From Betaproteobacteria bacterium SG8_40 (lineage in GTDB: Bacteria; Pseudomonadota; Gammaproteobacteria; Burkholderiales; Eutrophovitaceae), in the NCBI GenBank assembly GCA_001304425.1, contig LJTS01000125.1, forward strand, positions 1 to 7,839: a stretch of DNA of 7,839 nt, read 5' to 3'. This document shows positions 1 to 5,539 of the stretch, piece after piece (the first letter of the stretch is position 1; each line of letters begins with the position of its first letter). The position numbers and the translations under genes were made by a program. The notes below the pieces were generated by a model. The model was not told where the DNA came from. It worked only from the letters and a program-made list of their open reading frames with translations, and did no database searches.

Positions 1-1252
1 TGGCAAGAATGGTTGCTTCCGGAAGTTGCCGGATGATTTCCTCGCCGAACACGTCTTCGTAGCAGATGTTGATGGCGACCTTCTGCCCGGCGACGGCCAG
101 GGGCCGCTGGTTGACGTTGCCACGCGAGAAGTCCGACATCGGAATGTCCAGCATGCTCATGAACCAGCCGAGCGCCCAGCGCAGCGGGAAGTAGTCGCCG
201 AACGGAACCAGGTGCACCTTCCGGTATGTTTGCGGCGGCGAAGTGCCGCGGCTGATGACGCTGTTGTAGAACTCGCCGGTGCCGGCATATTCGGGAATCC
301 CGGTGAGTATGTCGCCGCCGACGCTGCGCGCGTGATCTCCCAGTGCGTCCAGATAGCCCGCCGGCAGATTGATGTCGAACATCGGCAGCGCGGTTTCGGG
401 CAGGACGATCAGCCGGCTGGTCGAGGCGCGGGCGAGGTCGAGGTAGCGGATCAGCGTTTCGCGTGCTTTCTCCGGGCGCCATTTCATTTCCTGTGGAATG
501 TTGCCTTGAACCAGCGTTACCGGGACCGGTCCCTCGCCGAAAGCGCGGGTCCATTCGACGGTGCCAAGCGCGATCCCGGAACCCAGAATCACGGCCGCCA
601 GAACGGCGGGACCGCCCCCGGCGGCCAGCGCACGGCGCACCGGAGTGGCCGCATGGGTGTGGCGTTGGCCGGTTTCCTTGCGATGCGTTTCGATGGCGTT
701 CGCGACGCGTCGGTAGATCAGCGCAATGCAGCCGGCGGTCATCGCCGTGACCAGCGATACGCCGTAGACGCCGAGCACGGGGGCGTATCCGCCCAGCGGT
801 CCGCCCGGGGCCTGCGAATACCCGAGCGCCAGCCACGGAAAGCCGGTGAACAGCCAGCCTCGTGCCCAGTCCGACAATGCCCAGAGCGCGGGAAACAGCA
901 GTACCAGCTTCAGGCCGGCGGGCGTGCGCAGCCGGTACAGAAGGCCGCTGGCAATTGCGGGGCAGGTGGCATAGATGGCGCAGAAAACCAGTGTAGACAG
1001 CGCCGCGATTGGCATCGGCATGCCGCCGTAGTCATGCAGGCTGACGTAGACCCAGCTCGTTCCGGTGACCAGCAGTCCCAGCCCGAAAGAGAATCCGGTC
1101 GCGACCGCGCTGCGCGTTGACCCGGCGCGCAGTAACAATACGGCAAGCGCCGCAAGGGTGATCAGGGGCAGCGGGTAGAGATAGAACGGTGCGAAGGCCG
1201 GCACCGTCGCCGCGCCCAGCACGAAGGCGAGCGCAACCTCCTTACGCGTCAC
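1..1252 (-). CDS. lnt: Apolipoprotein N-acyltransferase (3' end beyond window)
   Basis: Lnt is an inner-membrane enzyme that moves an acyl chain from phospholipid to the N-terminal cysteine of diacylated apolipoprotein, the last step of lipoprotein maturation. I translated 417 codons by hand, open to the left edge; the E. coli protein has 512 residues, so roughly the last hundred are missing. Residues 1-230 are mostly hydrophobic membrane segments, with a charged, His-rich loop near 185-208. The nitrilase-like domain starts near 243 (VTLVQGNIPQ). All three catalytic residues are visible: E286 in VLPETALP, K345 in YRKVHLVPFGDY and C397 in INICYEDVFGE, matching E. coli E267, K335 and C387. The GTG at 1252 is chosen because it gives a charged N-terminus and a full first membrane segment; it overlaps the corC stop by 11 bases. 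The next GTG, at 1222, would cut that segment. Family call very sure, start less so. Confidence 0.95.
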   Translation of the reverse strand, partial: MTRKEVALAFVLGAATVPAFAPFYLYPLPLITLAALAVLLLRAGSTRSAVATGFSFGLGLLVTGTSWVYVSLHDYGGMPMPIAALSTLVFCAIYATCPAIASGLLYRLRTPAGLKLVLLFPALWALSDWARGWLFTGFPWLALGYSQAPGGPLGGYAPVLGVYGVSLVTAMTAGCIALIYRRVANAIETHRKETGQRHTHAATPVRRALAAGGGPAVLAAVILGSGIALGTVEWTRAFGEGPVPVTLVQGNIPQEMKWRPEKARETLIRYLDLARASTSRLIVLPETALPMFDINLPAGYLDALGDHARSVGGDILTGIPEYAGTGEFYNSVISRGTSPPQTYRKVHLVPFGDYFPLRWALGWFMSMLDIPMSDFSRGNVNQRPLAVAGQKVAINICYEDVFGEEIIRQLPEATILA

Positions 1253-2090
1253 CTTCCTCGCTTTCGTCCTCGATTTTCCGGATCAGCAGGGAATGCAGGC
1301 GGCGGCTGTCGGCGCGCAGGATTTCGACTTCGAGATTGCCGATTCTGTATTGTTCGCCCCGCTTGGGGAGCTTGCCAACGTGTGCCAGTACCAGTCCGCC
1401 GATGGTGTCGAAGTCATCGTCAGAGAAGTCGGTGCCGAAGGTTTCATTGAAATCGTCGATCTCGGTGATCGCCTTGACGCGGTAACGGCCATGCCTGTCG
1501 CGCACGATGTTGGCTTCGGTCTCGTCAAAATCGAACTCGTCCTCGATGTCGCCGACGATTTGCTCGAGCACATCCTCGATTGTCACCAGCCCCGCCACGC
1601 CGCCGTACTCGTCGACCACGATGGCAATGTGATTGCGGTTGCTGCGAAAGTCCTTGAGCAGCACGTTGAGGCGTTTTGACTCGGGGATGAACACGGCCGG
1701 GCGCAGCATGTCGCGCAGGTCGAACTCGTCCGGGTTCTGGTAGTAGTTCAGCAGGTCCTTGGCGAGCAGGATGCCGATGACATCGTCCTTGGTTTCCCCG
1801 GTGACCGGGAAGCGCGAGTGCGCGGTGTCGATGGCCGTGGCGATAATCTTTTCCATTGGATCCTGCACGTCGACCATGTCCGCTTGCGCGCGCGGCACCA
1901 TGATGTCGCGCGCCTGAAGCTCCGATACCTGCAGCACGCCCTCGATCATCGAGAGTGCGTCGGCGTCCATCAGATTGCGTTCGAAGGAACTGTGCAGGAG
2001 CGCGATGAGTTGTTCGCGGTCCTCCGGTTCGCGCATGATCAGCGCGCCAAGCCGCTCCATCAGGGAGCGCTTACTCTGTGGGTCGTCCAT
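1242..2090 (-). CDS. corC: CorC/YbeX, CBS-pair protein of the HlyC/CorC family
   Basis: This is a 282-residue soluble protein, near the 292 of E. coli CorC/YbeX. Residues 61-66 (RDIMVP) open the first CBS motif, which runs to about 115. The second CBS motif spans about 127-185 and contains IAIVVDEYGGVAGLVTIEDV at 156-175. Residues 200-272 form the C-terminal CorC_HlyC transporter-associated domain (IGGLVLAHVGKLPKRGE). There is no DUF21 membrane domain, so this is the short cytosolic type. In enterics the family was linked to magnesium and cobalt handling, and YbeX has also been tied to ribosome metabolism; which applies here cannot be told from sequence. The protein is very acidic at 181-191 and at its C-terminus. 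The ATG lies 5 bases after the ybeY stop with no clear Shine-Dalgarno sequence, which suggests translational coupling; lnt overlaps its end. Confidence 0.95.
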   Translation of the reverse strand: MDDPQSKRSLMERLGALIMREPEDREQLIALLHSSFERNLMDADALSMIEGVLQVSELQARDIMVPRAQADMVDVQDPMEKIIATAIDTAHSRFPVTGETKDDVIGILLAKDLLNYYQNPDEFDLRDMLRPAVFIPESKRLNVLLKDFRSNRNHIAIVVDEYGGVAGLVTIEDVLEQIVGDIEDEFDFDETEANIVRDRHGRYRVKAITEIDDFNETFGTDFSDDDFDTIGGLVLAHVGKLPKRGEQYRIGNLEVEILRADSRRLHSLLIRKIEDESEEGDA

Positions 2091-2095
2091 TTCTG

Positions 2096-2548
2096 TTACT
2101 GGTTCATCCGCGTTGAATTGGCGTAGGGGTCAGCATACCCCAGCTTGGTCACGATTTCCGTTTCGATCCCCTCCATCAATTCGGCGTCCTGGCCGGTCTC
2201 GTGATCGAAGCCCTGGAGATGCAGCATGCCGTGGACCGTCAGGTGGGCGAGGTGCGCCTGTAATGACTTGCGCTGTTGGCGCGCTTCGTCCCGGATGACG
2301 GGAATGCACAGCACGATATCACCGGAGAGCGGGCAGGTGTCGGGGTATGCGAAGGTGAGCACGTTGGTCGCGTAGTGCCGGTGGCGATACCTTGAATTCA
2401 GTTCCAGCGCCTCGGCGCGATTGACCAGCCGCAGGGTGGCGGCGGTGGTTTCGACAAGCGCAGCGCGCGCCCATTGACGAAACAGCGCCGGCACCGGCAA
2501 GCCGCTTCGGGATACCGCGAATTGCAGGGTCAGCTCCAGACGCGGCAC
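2096..2548 (-). CDS. ybeY: Endoribonuclease / rRNA maturation factor YbeY
   Basis: YbeY is a single-domain metalloprotein involved in 16S rRNA 3'-end maturation and 70S ribosome quality control. The call rests on the zinc motif HGMLHLQGFDH at 106-116, with H106, H110 and H116 as ligands, and on the conserved segment YATNVLTF at 59-66. With the GTG at 2548 the product is 150 residues, usual for the family, and begins with the expected strand (LELTLQF). An open frame continues upstream to an ATG at 2695, but that start would overlap phoH by about 100 bases and add sequence unlike YbeY. The GTG has no Shine-Dalgarno sequence; a 6-bp inverted repeat abuts it instead. It lies 46 bases after phoH and 5 before corC. 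PhoH/YbeZ and YbeY are known partners in E. coli. Family sure, start moderately sure. Confidence 0.93.
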   Translation of the reverse strand: MPRLELTLQFAVSRSGLPVPALFRQWARAALVETTAATLRLVNRAEALELNSRYRHRHYATNVLTFAYPDTCPLSGDIVLCIPVIRDEARQQRKSLQAHLAHLTVHGMLHLQGFDHETGQDAELMEGIETEIVTKLGYADPYANSTRMNQ

Positions 2549-2569
2549 ACCGGTTCGATGCGCACCGGT
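2549..2569 (-). repeat. Short inverted repeat abutting the ybeY start codon
   Basis: Two copies of the palindromic hexamer ACCGGT (2564-2569 and 2549-2554) are separated by 9 bases. In the mRNA they can pair as a 6-bp stem whose 3' arm touches the GTG at 2548, the place where a ribosome binding site would normally sit. This could hide the start, or simply mark a misplaced start. The structure is visible in sequence; any regulatory role is inference. Confidence 0.4.
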
Positions 2570-2594
2570 TTGATTCAGACCGATCCGGTCCGCG

Positions 2595-3551
2595 CTAATG
2601 GTCAGGGAGGGACTGGTGAATCTCGTAGGCATTGACGATGCGTTGCACCAGCGGATGGCGCACGACGTCCTCGGAGAGGAAGCGCGTGAAGGCAATGCCT
2701 TTCACCTCGGCGAGTATGGCCGAAGCGTCGACCAGGCCGCTTTTTTGTCCTTTGGCGAGGTCGATCTGGGTGACGTCGCCGGTCACTACCGCCCGGCTTC
2801 CGAAACCCATCCGCGTCAGAAACATCTTCATCTGTTCCGGCGTGGTGTTCTGCGCTTCATCAAGGATGATGAATGAATGATTCAGGGTTCGGCCGCGCAT
2901 GTAGGCAAGCGGGGCAATTTCGATCGTCCCGCGCTCGAACAGCTTTCCGACCTTTTCGAACCCCATCAGGTCATACAACGCGTCGTAGAGCGGGCGCAGA
3001 TAGGGATCGACTTTCTGTGCCAGATCGCCCGGCAAAAAACCAAGGCGTTCGCCGGCCTCGACCGCGGGGCGGACCAGCACGATGCGCTTGATGGCGTCGC
3101 GCTCGTAGGCGTCGACGGCACAGGCAACCGCGAGATAGGTCTTGCCGGTGCCCGCCGGTCCGATGCCGAAAGTGATGTCGTATTCCTGAATCTGCCTGAT
3201 GTACTGCACCTGGCGCGGCGTTCTGCCGTGCAAATCGCGGCGCCGGGTGTGCAGTACCGGGGCTTCCTCGGTCGGTACCGCGACATTGCTGCCGCGCGCG
3301 ACTTCGATCAGCCCGAGCTGGATGTCCTCGACCGTAAGGTGCTGCGCGGCCTGTTTGTAGAAATGTTCGAGTGCCCTGGCAGCCACGCGGCTCTGGTCCG
3401 GGCCGCCGTTGACGCTGAAATTCTCGCCCCGGCGCGCGATCGACACATCGAGCGCGGCCTCGATTTGCTTGATGTTTTCGTCCAGCGCGCCACAGAGGTT
3501 GGCGAGGCGATCGTTGTCGACCGGGGAAAAAGACAGTTCGAGTGGTTTCAA
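2595..3551 (-). CDS. phoH: PhoH-family ATPase (YbeZ)
   Basis: This is a cytosolic P-loop ATPase of the PhoH/YbeZ family, 318 residues against 346 in E. coli YbeZ. An N-terminal RNA-binding-like region (about 1-90) precedes the ATPase core. The Walker A motif is GPAGTGKT at 131-138, Walker B is IILDEAQNT at 228-236, and a sensor-like TGD lies at 257-259. YbeZ partners YbeY in E. coli and is thought to act in RNA or ribosome metabolism, possibly as a helicase; its exact job is not settled. The start is a TTG at 3551, the first usable start after the miaB stop, preceded by a purine-rich AAGGGG four bases upstream. The gap to miaB is 11 bases, so the two are surely co-transcribed. The symbol phoH is the usual annotation, although the E. 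coli locus is ybeZ. Confidence 0.95.
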   Translation of the reverse strand: MKPLELSFSPVDNDRLANLCGALDENIKQIEAALDVSIARRGENFSVNGGPDQSRVAARALEHFYKQAAQHLTVEDIQLGLIEVARGSNVAVPTEEAPVLHTRRRDLHGRTPRQVQYIRQIQEYDITFGIGPAGTGKTYLAVACAVDAYERDAIKRIVLVRPAVEAGERLGFLPGDLAQKVDPYLRPLYDALYDLMGFEKVGKLFERGTIEIAPLAYMRGRTLNHSFIILDEAQNTTPEQMKMFLTRMGFGSRAVVTGDVTQIDLAKGQKSGLVDASAILAEVKGIAFTRFLSEDVVRHPLVQRIVNAYEIHQSLPDH

Positions 3552-3562
3552 TTCGCCCCTTT

Positions 3563-4897
3563 TCAGGCCACTTCCTCGATGAGGACTTCGCCGCGCAACG
3601 AATGCGCCAGGGCCCCGGTTATCCTGATGTCGATGATCTGCCCCCGCAGCCGCGACGGGCCGCGGAAATTCACAACACGGTTGTTGCTCGTGCGACCGGC
3701 CAGTTCGGAGTCGTCTTTTTTCGATGCGCCCTCGACCAGCACGGCCTGAACGCTGCCGACCATCGACTGATTGACTGACCGTTCCAGCTCATTCAGCCGC
3801 GCTTGCAGCCGCGCCAGGCGCGATTGCTTTACCTGCAGCGGCACCTGATCGGGGAGCGAAGCGGCCGGCGTGCCGGGCCGGGGGCTATACATGAAACTGA
3901 AGCTTGCATCGAAGCCGACGTCGTTCACCAGTTTCATCGTGTCTTCGAAGTCGGCATCGGTCTCACCCGGAAAGCCGACAATGAAATCGGACGCGATGCA
4001 AACGCCAGGGCGCGCGTCGCGGAGCCGGCGAATAATCGACTTGTACTGCTCGGCAGTGTAGCCACGCTTCATTGCTGCGAGTATACGGTCGGAACCGGAC
4101 TGCACCGGCAGGTGCACATGGTCGACCAGCTTCGGGAGTTGTGCGTAGGCGTCGATCAGCCGTTGCGAAAATTCGCGCGGGTGCGATGTCGTGTAGCGCA
4201 GCCGCTCGATGCCCGGGATTTCCGCGACATATTCCAGTAGCAGGGCGAAATCGGCTATCTCGCCATCCTCCATCGGACCGAGATAGGCGTTGACATTCTG
4301 GCCCAGCAGGGTGATCTCCCTGACACCCTGGCTGGCGAGTTCGGCCACGTCGGTCAGGACATCATCGAACGGGCGCGAGACTTCCTCGCCGCGGGTGTAG
4401 GGCACGACGCAAAAGCTGCAGTACTTGCTGCATCCCTCCATGATCGAAACGAATGCAGTACAACCTTCGACACGCGCCGGCGGCAGCGCGTCGAACTTCT
4501 CGACTTCCGGGAAGGATATGTCGACCTGGGCGCGTCCGTCCTTGCGGCGCGCTTCGATCAACTGCGGCAGGCGGTGCAGGGTTTGCGGTCCGAACACCAC
4601 GTCGACAAAAGGCGCGCGCGCGACGATTGCGTCGCCCTCCTGGCTTGCAACACAGCCGCCGACGCCGATGATGAGATCCGGCTTGTCCTGCTTCAGGTGA
4701 CGAACACGCCCGAGATCGCTGAATACCTTTTCCTGCGCCTTTTCCCGCACCGAGCAGGTGTTGAACAGGATGACGTCGGCTTGTTCGGGATCATCCGTCT
4801 TTTCGTAAGCGTTGGCCGAGCCCAGTATGTCTGCCATCTTGTCGGAGTCATACTCGTTCATCTGGCAGCCGAAGGTGCGGATGTAGACTTTCTTCAT
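3563..4897 (-). CDS. miaB: tRNA-2-methylthio-N6-dimethylallyladenosine synthase MiaB
   Basis: MiaB is a radical-SAM methylthiotransferase that converts i6A37 to ms2i6A37 in tRNAs reading codons that start with U. The product is 444 residues (474 in E. coli). The N-terminal UPF0004 domain carries the auxiliary-cluster cysteines C11 (TFGCQMNEYDSDK), C48 (NTCSVRE) and C82 (GGCVASQEG). The radical-SAM cluster motif is CSKYCSFC, with C156, C160 and C163. A TRAM RNA-binding domain occupies about 377-442. The frame is open for another 102 codons upstream, but MKKVYIRTFGCQMN is the canonical N-terminus, so the ATG at 4897 is chosen. That ATG overlaps the upstream gene's TGA (ATGA), a classic coupling arrangement, and a GGGAGG at 4910-4915 lies 12 bases upstream. 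The nearby tRNA-Met is not an expected MiaB substrate. Confidence 0.97.
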   Translation of the reverse strand: MKKVYIRTFGCQMNEYDSDKMADILGSANAYEKTDDPEQADVILFNTCSVREKAQEKVFSDLGRVRHLKQDKPDLIIGVGGCVASQEGDAIVARAPFVDVVFGPQTLHRLPQLIEARRKDGRAQVDISFPEVEKFDALPPARVEGCTAFVSIMEGCSKYCSFCVVPYTRGEEVSRPFDDVLTDVAELASQGVREITLLGQNVNAYLGPMEDGEIADFALLLEYVAEIPGIERLRYTTSHPREFSQRLIDAYAQLPKLVDHVHLPVQSGSDRILAAMKRGYTAEQYKSIIRRLRDARPGVCIASDFIVGFPGETDADFEDTMKLVNDVGFDASFSFMYSPRPGTPAASLPDQVPLQVKQSRLARLQARLNELERSVNQSMVGSVQAVLVEGASKKDDSELAGRTSNNRVVNFRGPSRLRGQIIDIRITGALAHSLRGEVLIEEVA

Positions 4898-5247
4898 CGG
4901 CGCGGTTGGCCTCCCGTCGCAGGTGCACCGGGCCGCTTCGGGTTCATTGCCGCTTCGTCGCTGGTCAGCAGCCAGATGGCGAACAGTTCGCCGCGCGTGT
5001 CGAGCCGGTACATGATTTCGGCTTTGCCCCTCGGCAGCGAAACCGGCACGATGATCAGGTTCTGTTCGTTGAAGATGCGCCCGCCCGCAGACATCCGGTA
5101 GGTTTCCTTGTCGATGCGGTAGTACGGATACTCGTGCGATTCGATAGTGCCGCGCCGCGCATCCTGCGGGAATTCCCGCACGGCTCCGGCCGGTGGTAAC
5201 CACAGAAGTGAAGCAAGCAGTCCGAGGACCGATAACGTTCTACCCAT
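4894..5247 (-). CDS. Small predicted exported protein of unknown function
   Basis: This gives a 117-residue protein with no function I can name. Residues 1-22 look like a signal peptide: a short positive start (MGR), a hydrophobic core (LSVLGLLASLLWLPP) and an AGA site at 20-22, so the mature protein is probably periplasmic. The mature part (FPQDARRGTIESHEYPYYRI, then GGRIFNEQNLIIVPVSLPRG, then ELFAIWLLTSDE) looks like a compact beta-rich domain ending in a Pro/Gly/Arg-rich tail. I have the impression of similar proteins beside miaB in other Betaproteobacteria, but could not check. The ATG at 5247 is preferred over a GTG at 5343 because only it starts at the signal peptide; the extra 32 residues are Cys/Arg-rich and unlike a leader. 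No clear Shine-Dalgarno precedes it. The stop overlaps the miaB start, so the pair is translationally linked. Confidence 0.75.
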   Translation of the reverse strand: MGRTLSVLGLLASLLWLPPAGAVREFPQDARRGTIESHEYPYYRIDKETYRMSAGGRIFNEQNLIIVPVSLPRGKAEIMYRLDTRGELFAIWLLTSDEAAMNPKRPGAPATGGQPRR

Positions 5248-5267
5248 AAACGGACCGGAGATTTTCG

Positions 5268-5296
5268 AATCGAGTTGGTGCAGCTTGGTTTGGCAA
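5268..5296 (-). promoter_or_regulatory. Weak candidate sigma70 promoter for the miaB operon
   Basis: On the minus strand, TTGCCA (5296 to 5291) and TCGATT (5273 to 5268) are separated by 17 bases, about 20 bases upstream of the exported-protein ATG. The -35 box is good and the -10 box poor. It may be chance; the operon could instead be fed from the tRNA promoter. I saw no sigma32-like site in this gap. Confidence 0.2.
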
Positions 5297-5357
5297 GAAT
5301 GACGGCACACCCGCTGAAGACACCGCCAACGATACACAACCACGCGTCAAAGGGAAA

Positions 5358-5433
5358 TGGTGGCGAATCAGGGATTTGAACCCCGGACCAACGGATTATG
5401 ATTCCGCTGCTCTAACCGCTGAGCTAATTCGCC
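5358..5433 (-). tRNA. tRNA-Met (anticodon CAT, elongator type)
   Basis: The 76-base gene folds into a full cloverleaf with the CCA end encoded (5358-5360). The 7-bp acceptor stem pairs GGCGAAT with ATTCGCC; the D-stem is GCTC/GAGC; the anticodon stem is GCGGA/TCCGT with loop ATCATAA; the T-stem is CGGGG/CCCTG with loop TTCAAAT. The anticodon CAT occupies 5398-5400. It is not an initiator, because the first pair is G1-C72 and the three G-C pairs of the anticodon stem are missing. The alternative is tRNA-Ile2, whose C34 becomes lysidine. Against this, the tRNA lacks the C4-G69 and C5-G68 pairs recognised by TilS in E. coli and has A5-U68 as elongator Met does. The D-loop and variable loop resemble Ile2 somewhat, so a small doubt remains. 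Loop position 32 is A, where a pyrimidine is usual. Confidence 0.93.
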
Positions 5434-5459
5434 ACGTGCCGTGTCCAGCAGGGTCGGGA

Positions 5460-5488
5460 AGGTTACTGAGGCTTCCAACCCTTGTCAA
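5460..5488 (-). promoter_or_regulatory. Sigma70-type promoter of the tRNA gene
   Basis: A perfect -35 box TTGACA (5488 to 5483) is followed after exactly 17 bases by TAACCT (5465 to 5460), which keeps the first, second and last bases of the -10 consensus. Transcription would start near 5453, leaving about 20 bases of leader before the mature tRNA. The stretch after the -10 (TCCCGACC) is GC-rich, as in stable-RNA promoters under stringent control; that regulation is inferred. Confidence 0.7.
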
Positions 5489-5502
5489 GGCAAAAGCCTC
5501 AG
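5466..5502. repeat. Nested inverted repeat over the tRNA promoter
   Basis: A perfect 9-bp inverted repeat, CTGAGGCTT (5466-5474) and AAGCCTCAG (5494-5502), flanks a second perfect palindrome, CCTTG-T-CAAGG (5480-5490). The inner palindrome contains most of the tRNA -35 box, and the outer left arm sits directly next to the -10 box. There is no T-tract on either strand, so it is not a standard terminator. It could be an operator for a dimeric regulator or a cruciform; both are inference. Confidence 0.6.
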
Positions 5503-5503
5503 C

Positions 5504-5532
5504 GAAACAGCAGGTTCCCACACGTGTAGACT
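5504..5532 (+). promoter_or_regulatory. Candidate promoter giving a leaderless hydroxylase mRNA
   Basis: TAGACT (5527-5532) matches four of six -10 positions, and GAAACA (5504-5509) matches the last three -35 positions at a 17-base spacing. Transcription would begin at or one base before the ATG at 5540. No usable ribosome binding site precedes that ATG; GGGA touches it directly. An 8-bp palindrome ACACGTGT (5520-5527) overlaps the -10 box. Confidence 0.35.
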
Positions 5533-5539
5533 GTCGGGA

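Noticed and set aside
26..1120. A 364-codon open frame on the plus strand
   Set aside because: It lies antisense to lnt, whose catalytic residues are all intact. The product is rich in Arg, Ala, Gly and Gln with no recognisable motif, as expected for a GC-rich shadow frame.
2877..3749. A 290-codon open frame on the plus strand
   Set aside because: It is antisense to phoH and the end of miaB, both with complete motifs, and has no ribosome binding site or family signature.
5291..5301. The 11-mer tggcaagaatg, also present at 1-11
   Set aside because: The match does not extend beyond 11 bases, and one copy lies inside lnt. It is best explained by chance.
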